Shown: in pieces, positions 10,502 through 22,955 of the stretch
How the letters are laid out: each line of letters starts with the position of its first letter
How positions within the stretch are numbered: position 1 is the first letter of the stretch
Assembly: GCF_947179515.1 (NCBI RefSeq)
Contig: NC_067473.1
Location: 80,179,626 to 80,243,625, forward strand
DNA from: Apodemus sylvaticus
Lineage: Eukaryota > Chordata > Mammalia > Rodentia > Muridae
Reading direction: 5' to 3'
DNA: 64,000 nt
The notes under the pieces: generated by a model
The model's database searches: none
What the model was told of the DNA's origin: nothing
Seen by the model: only the letters and a program-made list of their open reading frames with translations
Position numbers and translations under genes: made by a program

Positions 10502-12180
10502 TTGATTCCATATTATTGTACCTCTGCCAGGATACTATAGGGTACACTGTTGTTGGCAAGGTGTGACCTGTGGCTTCACAGCAGGCTAGTCTGTCCTTAC
10601 TAGCCAACAAGCAGGCAGGGGAGACCAGGGTGCTGCTCCCATGATCTTTGAGGCCCCAGTTTATCTCCTGGTTCCTTTTACACCTAAGGTGGTGGTGGTG
10701 GTGTCCTGTTCATGTGTGGTCCTGGAGAAGAGGGCTCATGCCATGCAAGGTCTCTCACAGGCTTCCCAGAGTATCTTATCAAAAGGGTTCCAGAGAAAAA
10801 TATTACCAAAGGACAATAAATGCGAGTCTTTGATTACAGTTTCCCTGCTGCCCGGAAGCAGGGCTCAACTGGAATCTGTGGATATTTTTAGGTCATATAA
10901 TGCAGCTCTACCTTGAATTTGCATAGCCATTTTTTTTTACCTATTGAAGCCCTGTCATTTCAACCCCGCTGAATGCCAGTACATTTTGCTGCAATGCAAA
11001 TCTGCCAAAATCATCTGCCAGTTTCATAAATGGTAAACTGAGGCTCTGACTCAGGTCAGAAAAGCTGGAAAGACAGAGGCGTCCCAATAGACCACACTCT
11101 CCCTGCAGTTTGTCTTGCGGTGGGTGATGGCTGGGGCCTAATTCTTGGCTAATCTCTTTTGCCTCCACTGCAAAAGAGGCTCTGAGGGAGCAGACAGGGA
11201 GCAGAGTGGAGTCAGAGCCCGACAGGGCAGGGCTGTGCTGCATTAGCATAACCATGAAATTCAGTTTTCTGGCAACTCCCCTAGCCTGTAGCTTGAGCCG
11301 TGTAAATTGTTAGATTTGGTTTTAATTTATTTGCTGATGAATATCCCTCTCCAGAGGCCCGGAGGTGGGATAGCAAGTCTCTTTTTAATTATTTGGGGGT
11401 ATTATTTCTAAAGCCCTTTGAGCCAGGCTGGGGCCAGAGGAAGCTCCTGCCTCTCCAGTGAGTGCCCAGGTCCCTCTACTGTCACGTGCTGGATAAATCA
11501 CCCAAGGGCCAGGCTGAGCCCAGGGCTCTCTCCCACTCTCCCCCTTCTCTTTTGCACCTTCTTCTCTTGCCTCAGATAAAAGAGCTGAGGGTCCCTCTGC
11601 CTGCAGGCCTGGGGTGGATGAGAGTAGGGGATGAAAGGCCTGACAGTCACTTGCCCACAGAGGAGCAGTACCCCTGGGGGCACAGCTTTCTTGTCACCTG
11701 CATCAACTTGATCTCTTGACCATGTCATCCCTCAGCTGAAGTGTCTTCAGTGGCTCCTAACTTTCCCAGAGTAAGATGATGGGCCTTGCAGGGATACACA
11801 GGACTGTGCTGTACACATCCTACTGCCCCCCCCAAACCACACCCCCTTCATTGTACTCCCAGGCATTGATCTGCCAGATGCTATTTCAGTGACCTCAGGG
11901 CTCTTGCACTGGTCATTAGCCATTCTCCCAAAGATACTTCACTAGACACTTCTTGCGCTTCCTTTTGCCTCTCCTTCAAAGGTCGCTTCATAGAGACACT
12001 CTCTGGCCATACTGGGCACTCCTCACACCTGCTCCCCTCCATTCCTATGCACTGTTTCATGGAAGGACAGCTGCTTTGCTGGGAGAGTATGCTTCTTTCC
12101 TGCTCCAGGGCTAGACAGCCCAGGGCCGCCAGTTGACTGCAAGGCTGTAGAAGCCGGGAGATATGTCCTTTGCTGCGATG
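10500..12180. other. No gene recognised, mostly unique DNA
   Basis: Open frames here are short and match no family. It contains a small (GGT)n near 10690 and a MIR-like trace (ATGGTAAACTGAGGCTCTGACTCAGG near 11030). Probably non-coding intergenic sequence. Confidence 0.5.
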
Positions 12181-12189
12181 GGGTTCTTG

Positions 12190-12500
12190 TGACACTGAGT
12201 AAATTGGTATTCTAATTATGATTAATGAGACCATGCTTTGACAGCACCGACTCCATCTTGAACTTCTAACAAAAGCTCTAACTGAGCCAAATGACTGGCT
12301 GATAGTCACCCTGACAACTGGCTGACAGCCACATTGACAGCTGTGCATCTGTATGTAAATGATACTGTTGGTACCTGGGCCTGTCCTCTGAAATGGACAC
12401 CCAAGAGCTCAGATGATGCTTTCTATGACTATAAATACAAACACCATCAGACTGAGTGTCCACTGTGCCCCGAGACCCTGCCCCAGTGAACTTCTTCATC
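12190..12500 (+). mobile_element. Possible solo LTR with TATA box
   Basis: A block rich in TGACAGC/CTGGCTGA repeats is followed by GACTATAAATACAAACACC near 12430 and then a GAGTGTCCACTGTGCCCCGAGACCCTG stretch, an arrangement typical of retroviral U3-R. I see no definite TG...CA ends. Low confidence. Confidence 0.3.
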
Positions 12501-13419
12501 TATAGCCTTGGCACTGTGGCAGTGCTTGTGCCCGTATGATCTACCTTGAGGGGTGGTCTCTTGGGCCGTTCTGGCGCTTTCCTTTGTGGGCACAAGCTGT
12601 CACTTTCCTCGATAGTGTTCTGTTCTCAGGTGACTTCTTACCACCTGCTTTGTCTAGGATTTTCATTTATTCCTATGCAGTGCCAAGAAGCCAGGTGAGT
12701 TAGAAACAGTCTTTGCCCGGCCTGGCTCTCATCCAGCTAAGGGGTGAGCGGAGCTGCCTCTCTTGGAGAAAATCATTCTTAAGGTTACTAGACTGTTACT
12801 AGATTGGGGAGCAGGCCACCCTAGTTGGTGCAGTGTGACAGAAGGTTTCAAGGCAGAATATGCATGAAGCCAATACCCAGAGTTCCCGAGACCAGGCTGA
12901 ATAAAGAGGGCTCCTCCCATTCCCTTGCTTGTTCCAAGGGAAATCCTCAAAGCCTCATCTCTGCTCTGCTTCCAGGAACTGGCACACTAACAGGACTTGT
13001 AACCGTAACAGCAGCTTGTCCCACGCCCCTCAACGACCCTTTGTCATATTGCGTCCTATGTAAGACCCACCAACTATTCCTGTGGTTTTGTTTCTTCTAA
13101 CAGAGATGTTTCACCTGGTTTGTCCCTGGTGTTTAATGCCCGAAAGCAATAGGTCTTCTATAGATAGCTTGTTTTGTGACTCACCATTTACTATTTGTGC
13201 AGCAAGTATTGCTATACTGTGAGTTTTGTGGAAAGCTCCGGTTGGGCTCCAGTATAGACAGGAGAGACACAGGAAAGAAGGCTGGTGGGGACCAGCATCA
13301 GGAGAAGCAGCAGGAGGACTCTGGGCTAAGCTAAGAGGACAGGAGTCTCAGGTGGATGGTATGCTGGATGTTCCTGAAGCTGTGGTGCCACCCCCCCATG
13401 GCTTAGTGGTGGCTCGCCA

Positions 13420-14105
13420 CGAGACGGCTCATGTACTCTGTGCCAGGACAGAGAAGCCAGCAAGGTGGATTCCAGAGGCTGCACAGCAGGACAGATTGAC
13501 AGACTGACAGGGACCTGTCTCATGGATATCAGCATGGAGCCTCAAGTCTGCATCTTTGTGGTGAACAGGGGAAAGCCCCCCTGGGGATGGAGTGCATATG
13601 GGAAAGTCATCTTCCAGGAAGTGTGTGATCTAGCACAGAGCCCTTCGTGGGACAAGTGCCTTCATTCCTGGGACCATCAGATCCATTTTGTAGCAAGTTC
13701 TTCATGCTGTAAAATCATAGGACAGTTTTCAGAAAGGTCGCCACCATGATGCTGGTGGCGACAGCATTTGGGGTCCTCCAAAGCAAGAGGGCATTTTCCT
13801 AGAAGGGAGGGAAGACAGGTCCCTACTTTGGAGCTCTGACAGGCCCAGAAATGAAGCCACCTGGCCCACCAACAGTCCTGTGCCAGGCCACACACTTCCC
13901 AGAAGAAGCTTGTGCTATATACACCCAAGAGAGGATGCTCTCCTCTGCTCATCACTAGGGATGCAGGCTCCAGGCTGATATCCATGAGGCAGAGCCAGGG
14001 TCCCTGTCAGTCTCTCCTTCTGTTGATGAAGATTGTGCAGTCCCTGAGATCCACCTTTTTGGCCTCTCTGCCCTGGGCAGAGAACATATGGGGCACCTAA
14101 TTTCA
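13420..14105. repeat. Large imperfect inverted duplication
   Basis: The left arm (about 13420-13690) contains GACAGGGACCTGTCTCATGGATATCAGC. The right arm (about 13830-14105) contains its diverged reverse complement (GCTGATATCCATGAGGCAGAGCCAGGGTCCCTGTC). The relation shows in translation as well: both give MDIS-EP... with EVC-LAQ...W---LH. The spacer of about 140 bp holds a perfect 9-bp hairpin. Origin unknown. Confidence 0.75.
13738..13761. repeat. 9-bp hairpin at the centre of the inverted duplication
   Basis: TCGCCACCA and TGGTGGCGA are exact reverse complements separated by six bases. The hairpin lies close to the symmetry centre of the larger inverted duplication. Confidence 0.8.
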
Positions 14106-14179
14106 TCATCTATCCATCCCCTTGGCAGCCAGAAACAGACAGGATGGGAGCCCAGGCTACCTCTTACGTACCCAAGGCA

Positions 14180-14230
14180 GGTCTTTAAGCTCTCTGAGCT
14201 CCGGTTTATGCATCTGCAAAATCTTGGTTG
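14180..14230 (-). mobile_element. MIR-like fragment, antisense
   Basis: CTTTAAGCTCTCTGAGCTCCGGTTTATGCATCTGCAAAATC resembles the reverse of the MIR core (CTCAGTTTCCTCATCTGTAAAAT). Short and diverged. Confidence 0.45.
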
Positions 14231-14626
14231 TCAATTTTGCTACATCAGGGATCAGCTAAAACCCAAGCAACTGGGCATGTCTATGAGGTGTTTTCTTTAC
14301 TGGCTCATTTGAAGTCTGAGCCCCGCCATCTGGTAGGAGCCTTCATAAGGATATAAGGGAAGGAAGCTTTTGCTCTCACAGTTACTGGAAAGTTTATCTA
14401 GCTTGTTTGCAAAGGTTTTTCTTCTTTTCTTTTCTTTTTCTTTCTTTTTTTTTTTTAACTAATATTAGAACCTTCATCTTTGGGATTCCAATGTAGACTG
14501 AAGACAAGCAGAAACATCTAGCTTCGTGATCAGTAACAACAACTGAATTTGTAACCTTTCCATTGGGAGATAGCCATCACTGGACAGGCCAGACCACAGT
14601 CTATAATATAAGCCACTCTTATAAAT

Positions 14627-14765
14627 CCTCAGGTGAGCACAGTGGCACTCTAATCCCAGCACTTGGGAGGCAGAAGCAGGTGGGTCTCTGAGTTCGAGGC
14701 CAGTCTGGTCTACTAGAGGGAATTCTAGGACAGCCAATATTACACAGAAAAACCTTGTCTTGATT
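14627..14765 (+). mobile_element. B1 SINE
   Basis: AGGTGAGCACAGTGGCACTCTAATCCCAGCACTTGGGAGGC to CAGAAAAACCTTGTCTTG is a diverged B1 in sense orientation. Confidence 0.9.
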
Positions 14766-15389
14766 GAGTTTCTTTTCTTAATGTTGCTCTTCTTCATATC
14801 ACCTCAAGGTTTAGGCTTGTGAAAGAACAAGTCTTATGAGGATAATAGTCTTGAAATGAGACCCTACAGAATTGGAAGAAGGAAAGAAAAGACTCGTTCA
14901 TTGTGATACTTTCTGTAGGTGGCCAGTTCGTTTCTCATAGGGAAATCCTGGATCGCCTGTCACGTTGGCTCCTAAGGAACTGCTGTTGTAAGCAGCTCAT
15001 TAAGAGTTGAAGTTCATGTAGCCTTGTTGGGAATATGGAAAAGGAAGAAAGCCACAGGACTGCCAGTTCAGTCTGGGAAGACCTGGATGATTCTGCACAT
15101 GCAAAAATGACTTGAAGTTTCTGTATAGACATTTATACCATTCTAACTTCAGCTGGCTGAATGTTGTATGATAGCCCCTCTCCAAAGCAGAGGTGGAAGG
15201 TTCTGGTTTCACCACACATTTTATAAACACATTTCCTTTTTTGAATTGGCTATAGATTATAGGTCTCTTTTGTATATAACCTCTATACTTTTGCTTTTTA
15301 AAAAAGTCTGTTCATATTTAATACCCTGAATTAGTGAATGATTTGTGTTTAACATTATTTGAACCATTTGCCATTAACAAGAGAGATAC

Positions 15390-17931
15390 TTATTTTTTTT
15401 TTATTATTCGATATAATTTATTTACATTTCAAATGATTTCCCCTCTTCTAGCCCCCCCACTCCCCGAAAGTCCCGCAAGCCCCCTTCTCTTCCCCTGTCC
15501 TCCCACCCACCCCTTCCCCCTTCCCCGTTCTGGTTTTGCTGAATACTGTTTCACTGAGTCTTTCCAGAACCAGGGGCCACTCCTCCTTTCTTCTTGTACC
15601 TCATTTGATGTGTGGATTATGTTTTGGGTATTCCAGTTTTCTAGGTTAATATCCACTTATTAGTGAGTGCATACCATGATTCACCTTTTGAGTCTGGGTT
15701 ACCTCACTTAGTATGATATTCTCTAGCTCCATCCATTTGCCTAAGAATTTCATGAATTCATTGTTTCTAATGGCTGAATAGTACTCCATTGTGTAGATAT
15801 ACCACATTTTTTGCATCCACTCTTCTGTTGAGGGATACCTGGGTTCTTTCCAGCATCTGGCAATTACAAATAGGGCTGCTATGAACATAGTAGAACATGT
15901 ATCCGTATTACATGGTGGGGAGTCTTCTGGGTATATGCCCAGGAGTGGTATAGCAGGATCTTCTGGAAGTAAGGTGCCCAGTTTTCGGAGGAACCGCCAG
16001 ACTGATTTCCAGAGTGGTTGTACCAATTTGCAACCCCACCAGCAGTGGAGGAGTGTTCCTCTTTCTCCACACCCTCTCCAACACCTGCTGTCTCCTGAAT
16101 TTTTAATCTTAGCCATTCTGACTGGTGTAAGATGAAATCTTAGGGTTGTTTTGATTTGCATTTCCCTAATGACTAATGAAGTTGAGCATTTTTTAAGATG
16201 CTTCTCCGCCATCCGAAGTTCTTCAGGTGAGAATTCTTTGTTTAACTCTGTACCCCATTTTTTAATAGGGTTGTTTGGTTTTCTGGAGTCTAACTTCTTG
16301 AGTTCTTTATATATATTGGATATTAGCCCTCTATCTGATGTAGGATTGGTGAAGATCTTTTCCCAATTTGTTGGTTGGCGATTTGTCCTCTTGATGGTGT
16401 CCTTTGCCTTACAGAAACTTTGTAATTTTATGAGGTCCCATTTGTCAATTCTTGCTCTTAGAGCATACGCTATTGGTGTTCTGTTCAGAAACTTTCTCCC
16501 TGTACCGATGTCCTCAAGGGTCTTCCCCAGTTTTTTTTCTATTAGCTTCAGAGTGTCTGGCTTTATGTGGAGGTCCTTGATCCATTTGGATTTGAGCTTA
16601 GTACAAGGAGACAAGCATGGATCAATTCGCATTCTTCTGCATGCTGACCTCCAGTTGAACCAGCACCATTTGTTGAAAAGGCTATCTTTTTTCCATTGGA
16701 TGTTTTCAGCCTCTTTGTCGAGGATCAAGTGGCCATAGGTGTGTGGGTTCATTTCTGGATCTTCAATCCTGTTCCATTGATCCTCCTGCCTGTCACTGTA
16801 CCAATACCATGCAGTTTTTAACACTATTGCTCTGTAGTATTGCTTGAGGTCAGGGATACTGATTCCCCCAGATTTCCTTTTGTTGCTGAGAATAGTTTTA
16901 GCTATCCTGGGTTTTTTGTTGTTCCAGATGAATTTGATAATTGCTCTTTCTAATTCTGTGAAGAATTGAGTTGGGATTTTGATGGGTATTGCATTGAATC
17001 TGTATAGTGCTTTAGGCAAAATGGCCATTTTAACTATATTGATTCTACCGATCCATGAGCATGGGAGGTTTTCCCATTTTTTGAGGTCTTCTTCCATTTC
17101 CTTCTTCAGAGTTTTGAAGTTCTTGTCATACAGATCTTTCACATGTTTGGTAAGAGTCACCCCAAGATACTTTATACTGTTTGTGGCTATTGTGAAGGGG
17201 GTCATTTCCCTAATTTCTTTCTCAGCCTGCTTATCCTTTGAGTATAGGAAGGCCACTGATTTGCTTGAGTTGACTTTATAACCTGCCACTTTGCTGAAGT
17301 TGTTTATCAGCTGTAGGAGCTCTCTAGTGGAGTTCTTTGGGTCACTTAGGTAGACTATCATGTCGTCTGCAAATAATGATAGTTTGACTTCTTCCTTTCC
17401 AATTTGTATCCCTTTGACCTCCTTATGTTGTCGAATTGCCCGAGCTAGTACCTCAAGTACAATATTGAAAAGATAAGGAGAAAGGGGGCAGCCTTGTCTG
17501 GTCCCTGATTTCAGTGGGATTGCTTCAAGTTTCTCTCCATTTAGTTTGATGCTGGCTACCGGTTTGCTGTATATTGCTTTTACTATGTTTAGGTATGGGC
17601 CTTGAATTCCTGTTCTCTCCAAGACTTTAAGCATGAAGGGATGCTGAATTTTGTCAAATGCTTTTTCAGCATCCAATGAAATGACCATGTGGTTTTGTTC
17701 TTTGAGTTTGTTTATGTAGTGGATTGTATTGATGGATTTCCGTATATTGAACCAACCCTGCATTCCCGGGATAAAGCCTACTTGATCATGGTGGATGATC
17801 GTTTTGATGTGTTCTTGGATTCGGTTGGCAAGAATTTTATTGAGTATTTTTGCATCGATGTTCATAAGGGAAATTGGTCTGAAGTTCTCTTTCTTTGTTG
17901 GATCTTTGTGTGGCTTTGGTATTTTAAATAA
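15390..17931 (-). mobile_element. 5'-truncated L1 (L1Md-type), antisense
   Basis: Poly-T at 15390-15403 marks the poly-A end. The C-rich stretch at about 15450-15530 is the reverse of the L1 3' UTR polypurine region. ORF2 sequence then runs to about 17931 and stops abruptly. About 2.5 kb is present, so the 5' UTR, ORF1 and the N-terminal part of ORF2 (endonuclease) are missing. This is a typical 5'-truncated insertion. No clear target duplication was found. The copy cannot mobilise itself. Confidence 0.95.
15646..17931 (-). pseudogene. L1 ORF2 C-terminal remnant (reverse transcriptase region), uninterrupted
   Basis: The open frame from about 17931 to the stop at 15646 encodes about 760 residues of ORF2 with no frameshift or stop. 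Counting from the internal Met at 17865, QGCPLSPYLF lies near residues 124-133 and the catalytic FADD motif at 165-168. Near the C-terminus is the cysteine motif C-x3-C-x7-H-x4-C. The normal ORF2 end (HSLISGY) is kept. About 500 N-terminal residues, including the endonuclease, are absent. The lack of stops suggests a young insertion. Expression as a protein is not expected. Confidence 0.9.
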
Positions 17932-18016
17932 AACTGATATAGAAAAAAGCTACAATGAATGAATAAATAAATAAAGCAATAAATCCTCATATTCATATGA
18001 GTGTGTGCATGTGTTT

Positions 18017-18394
18017 ATATATGGTGGTTTGAGTGAGAAAGACCCACATAAGTTCATATATTTAGTCAGCACTGTCACCAGGAAATATGACTGTTTGAAA
18101 GTTTTAGAAGGATCGGGAAGTGTGTCCTTATTGGAGGAAGAGTATTACTGAGGATGGACTTTGGGGTTTCAAAAGTCCATGGCAGGTCCACTGTTTCTTT
18201 CTCTGCCAGCTGCCTTTGGATCAGGGTGTAAAGCTCTCAGCTCTTGCTCTAGTACCATGTGTGCTGTCATGGTCCCTGCTGTGATGGTCAGGGACTACCC
18301 TCTGAAACTGTAAGCAAGCCCCTAATTAAATGCTTTCTTTTATAAGTGTTGCCTTGGTCATGGTATCTCTACAACAGGAGTAGTGACTAAGACA
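18017..18394 (+). mobile_element. LTR-like rodent repeat, sense
   Basis: TATGGTGGTTTGAGTGAG at the left, AATTAAATGCTTTCTTTTATAAG near the end and GACTAAGACA at the right match an abundant mouse LTR-like family also seen at 39.2 kb. Subfamily not named. Confidence 0.65.
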
Positions 18395-18825
18395 CACAAT
18401 CATTCTGTCAGTTCTTTTCCTCTAGAGAACCTTGACTAAAATAGGGGTTATTACTCTGAAATTATTTACTGCAGACCTAGTCTATGTTAGACTCTGCACT
18501 TGGCTTGCAAGCACAACCTCACACAGTGACTATCTACAAACTCATGGAAGCCATGCGTCAGTCTTCCGAGCAGCTAAACCCTACTCTATTCTTGCGCTCT
18601 GGAGTACATGGCCTTGGGGAGACATGGTGAGCCCACAGGGGACCTTGATGGCTTTTCTTTTGCAAACCTGTCCCTTGAAACAAAGAAGCTATCAACAAGA
18701 GAAGAATGAATACAGAGAATGTGGTATAGTTGTTTGTAGGAAAATAGTGTAACTGGACATAATAATATTAAGTAAATTATACCACTCTCAGAAAGACAAA
18801 ACATCATGTTTTGCTCATAAGCTTT

Positions 18826-19197
18826 GTTGGTTGGTTTTTGTTAGCTTGAAACAAACTAGAGTTACCTAGAAAAGGAAACCTCAGTTGAGGAATAGTATCC
18901 AATCAGATTAGCCTGTGAGTGTATCTGCTGAACACTGTCTTGATTGTTGACCAATGTCAGAGGACGGCCCACCATGGGTGGTATCATCCATAAGTAGGTT
19001 GACCTAGGCTGTATAAGAAAGGTAGATGAAGATGAGTCTGGAGGGGGCTTTCCTCCAGGTTCCTGCCTGAATCACTGTTCTGACTTCCTTCAGTGACCGA
19101 CTGTGATAAGGACGAGCAAGCCAGAGGAAGCTTTCCTTCACCAAGTTGCTTTTGGTCAGAATGTTTATCATGGCAACAGAAGCTTAACTAAAACATA
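18826..19197 (+). mobile_element. MaLR LTR (MT-like), sense
   Basis: TTAGCTTGAAACAAACTAGAGTTACCTAG...CCCACCATGGGTGGTATCATCC...CACCAAGTTGCTTTTGGTCA...TTAACTAAAACA is the standard order of an MT-type MaLR LTR, diverged. Confidence 0.75.
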
Positions 19198-19199
19198 TG

Positions 19200-21215
19200 A
19201 GGTGTCTAGATTTATACTGGAATGTTGAATTATGTATGAAGGTAGAAATGAAACTATTTAGGAGAACAAAGGGAACTAATGAGAGGGCAGGCAAAGAAGG
19301 GGGGATATGCTCAGTGTAGAATCCGCTCGTGTGACAATGCCTCACACACCACACTAAAATGCACAGAGAACCTATACAGTGAAGAAAACAGAGAAGTTTA
19401 GAGTCAAGTAAAGAGGCAGAGACCCAGCTCCAAAAGGAGACAGAAGACGTTAACTGACACCCTCAGGAAGCGGCATAGCTTGAAGGATGACTCCCTGCCT
19501 CTTCCTATACTTTGTTTCTGATGAAGCCCAGATTTTCTAGCTGCCTGCATATGTTCCTTCCTTGGTAGAGCTTGGGAAACTGAGGCCAACAAGTACCCAG
19601 GTCTAACTTACCACCATGCCAATCCCGGCCTTCCCAGCTTTTGCATTATTGCCAGGTCATGAATCATGTCCCAGATGACTGCAGCTGTCCTTTCCCACCC
19701 AGAACCTTAAAACAAGAGTCAAGACACACTCTCAGTTCAGAAGAGCTTGGAGCCGAGAGCCTGGAGTGGGAAAGGAGCCGTAGCACACATCCAAGGCTGG
19801 TGTGTAGATCCGCCTCACGTGGCTCAGTTGCTGAAGTCAGATTCTAGAACCCAGGCTTCCTGGCTGCTGTCCAGTCCTTCACTGCGCCTGTGCGGGACTC
19901 TGCTTTGCCTCTGCGGTCCTGGCACAGATGAATATAGTGGGCACTGTCCACAATCCCTTCCTGCTGAAGCCCTTTGGATTCCCTAGGAGCCAAACTTCTG
20001 GACTCTCTAACATCCTCTAGAAAGTACTTTCTTGCTGCTTGACTGATCTGTGGTTTTAAAGGAAAGCCATGCCTTCGGAAATCGAAGAAGACACAATAGT
20101 TCTCGGGGTGAGGCTGAACTCAGCCGAATCAGATGCTCACATCCCTCTCTGATCCCAAAGTTATTACCAACTAAAAAGATACAACCTTCTTCCAACACAC
20201 GGGGGAGTCAGTTTCCCGTCTAACAACAGTGGGTAACATGCAGTTCTCAATTACAGGAGGGGCTTGCCCTGTTTGCAGCATGGCGGCTGAGACAGTCTCA
20301 GTGGGCTGATTACGGCAGCAGCACGAACCATGAGAACGGTTTCCAGGTAATGTTCATCCTAGGAGGTCCCCACCAGCCCTGCCCACTGCACTCTTCTCTG
20401 CCTACCCAGGCCTGGTTCCCTGCTGCCTCAGAGTACCTCTTCTTCCCGTTGGGTGCCCTGCAGAAAGGTGCCCTTCCTTCCTTGAGTTCTATTCTTGCCT
20501 ACCTACCCTCCAAGAGGCATGAGAGTCCCACCCAGCGGGCCAGTCTCTACTTCACCCAACCCTGATTCCCTAGTCCCTCTGCACTGTTCCCAGTCTCCAC
20601 TGACAGCCCTGGAAGCTAGCAGGTCACTACATAGCAGTCCTACCCACCCGTCCCTTGACCACAGACCCCTGACAGGGCTGCCCCCCTTTCCCAGCCTTCA
20701 ACACCTCGCTAAGCTGGTGGCACTTCATCCCCACCAGCCAGTAGGACTGTCCCAGACTCTTGCAGTGGGTGGGTTCCTTTTCTTTTTTCCAGGGGCAGCC
20801 CACCAACACACCATTCCAGCCCTGCTCCCAACATAGGGATACTGAACTGTAGACCTCAGAGAGGCTCAGAAGCGATCTTTGGGCCAGTTACTATTGAGTA
20901 CTGGCCTGCAGGAGCTTATCTGGATGCATACCTCATGGCAATAGGGGGATCTTTAGGACACACCCTTCCCCAGCCTCCCTAGGCACGCTTGCTACTGAAG
21001 GTCTCATTTGGTACTTACTGTCCTTCCTCGGACCAAGTCCTCACCACCCTGCCTGGAAACAATCCTTGAGCTTGGGGCCCCTGTGCCCCTCAGAAACCTG
21101 GTTCTGGTTCTGGCTAGTGATGAGAAGGCTGCCACCAGGTGGTAGACATGCTCTGAGCCCCAGGGAGCCTGCCTTTCTCCACTGAGTCAGAGCTCATTGC
21201 CTGTGTGGTCCTGGG
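19200..21215. other. No gene recognised
   Basis: Unique-looking sequence with short open frames that match no family. The 113-residue frame at 20495-20836 is proline/serine-rich with no family features. Nothing here supports an exon. Confidence 0.5.
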
Positions 21216-21220
21216 TGTTT

Positions 21221-21597
21221 GTCAATGCTAGAGTCACCTGAGAAAAAGAACCCTCCATGAAAAAAATGTCCTCATCAGACTGGCAAGCCTATGTAGTATT
21301 TTCTTGACTAATGACTGATGTGGGAGGGTCCAGCCCACTATGGGTGGTACCCTCCGTGGGTAGGTGGTCCTGAGTGGTACAAGGAAGCAGGCCAAGCAAG
21401 CCAGGGGAGAAAAGCTAGCAAGCCACACACCTCTATGGCTTCTGATTCAGTCTCTGCTTCCTGGTCCCTGCTTTGAGTTCCTGCACCGACTTTCCTTCGT
21501 GGTAGACTATAAACTGTAAGCTGAAACACACCCTTTCCTCCCCAAGTTGTTTTTGGTCCTGGCACCTGATTGCAACAATAGAGATTAAACTAAGACA
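21221..21597 (+). mobile_element. MaLR LTR (MT-like), sense
   Basis: TGTCAATGCTAGAGTCACCTGAG...CCCACTATGGGTGGTACC...CTTTCCTCCCCAAGTTGTTTTTGGTC...ATTAAACTAAGACA is a full-length MaLR LTR. Confidence 0.8.
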
Positions 21598-22418
21598 CCC
21601 TGAGAGCAGACAGACACAGAGTTCAGTTCCTCACCCGGAGATGTCCAGCATCACCAGGTACCTGCAAAGGAGCTACCCTACCCTTCCCCAGTTCTGTTGT
21701 GCCCAGAGGACTCTGAAAGCAGATTTCTTGCTGGTCTGTTCTACACAGGTTATATGTGGAGAGTTCAGAGGCATCTGCATTTTCTAAAACTGACCAGGAT
21801 GCCCGGCTGGATTGCCCTCAAAGATTCCTGCACGCTCCCTTTCTCGCCTGCAGGCAGAAGGGGAGGAGGAGCTCAGTCAGATCCTACATGTCATAGCCTA
21901 CATGCTGTACGCACTCTCAAAGAAGCCTGTGTCTACTGAAGGTGTCAATGACCAGTGCAGACACTGAGATAGGGGTTCAAACCCTCCTGCTCCGTGCTGC
22001 CCACCTCAAGATGCTCCACCCACCAGCCATCCTCCCAACACTACTGGACTTGCCCCAACTCAAGCCTCAGCTTCCTCTCCTGACATCTCCAAGGCCAGTT
22101 GATGCACAGAGTCTGGGACCACACAGACAGGGAGCAGGTCCTGATTTCAGAGAGACCTTGCCTGTTAAAAGTTGTTTTTCTGTTTCTGTTGTTTGTTTGT
22201 TTGTTTTTTGTTTATTTTTGCCTGAGAGAACAAGAAATTATACTTCAGGATGTCAAAAGGTTGAGCAAGCTACGGAGTTCTGCTGATGCTCTGCCCCACA
22301 CTGCCCTCTCATGGCCATATGGAATCATTGCAGCCTCACTTTGCTGTTGCCTTAAAGCAAGGAGCAGGGACCAAACTTGCTTTGTCCTTAACATGGGAAG
22401 GAGGACTCCCTTGATGGT

Positions 22419-22478
22419 GGGAGGACTTCCTTGTTATTGTTCTCTAACGGGAGGACTTCCTTGTTATTGTTCTCTAAC
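22419..22478. repeat. Perfect 30-bp tandem duplication
   Basis: A 30-bp unit containing GGAGGACTTCCTTGTTATTG is present twice in direct succession (22419-22448 and 22449-22478). A third, partial copy (GGAGGACT) lies just upstream. Confidence 0.95.
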
Positions 22479-22669
22479 CTAAGCCTCAGTATCACCTCCC
22501 CCACACAATAGACACATTTAGGAAACACTGTTTTAGCGGCAGCGGAGGCTGCCCTTCCCCTGGATGTGGCTGTTGGCCTGGTCCTCCTCATCACTTGCTG
22601 CTTCTGTTCAGTGCTCAGGAGTGGAGCACGGGTTAGAGAGGAAGAGGTGAGGTAATTCAGGTAGGTGGC

Positions 22670-22955
22670 TGTCCGGTTAATTTTTTGTCAACCCGACACA
22701 AGCTAGAGTCATTTGAGAAGAGGGAAGCTCAGCTGAGAAAATGCCTCCACCAGGCTGGCCTATGGGCAAGCCTATCGAGCTTTCTTGACTGATAATCCAT
22801 GAGGAAGGGCTCTGCCCACTGTGGGTGGTGCCGCTCCTGGGAAGATGGAACCGGATGATGTAAGAAAGGCAGAACAAGCCAGTAAGTAAAGTTCCTCATG
22901 GGTTCTGCTTCGTTTCTTGTCTCCGGGCTTCTGCCCTATTGACTAAGACGGAAAT
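22670..22955 (+). mobile_element. MaLR LTR (MT-like), 3'-shortened
   Basis: TTTTGTCAACCCGACACAAGCTAGAGTC...CCCACTGTGGGTGGTGCC...GCAGAACAAGCCAGTAAG follows the MT LTR layout. The 3' part is shortened, although TTGACTAAGACGG recalls the end. Confidence 0.75.

Noticed and set aside
11881..12348. 155-codon minus-strand frame
   Set aside because: No family likeness, partly overlaps a possible LTR, no exon signals judged convincing.
16151..16738. 195-codon plus-strand frame
   Set aside because: Antisense shadow of the L1 ORF2 remnant.
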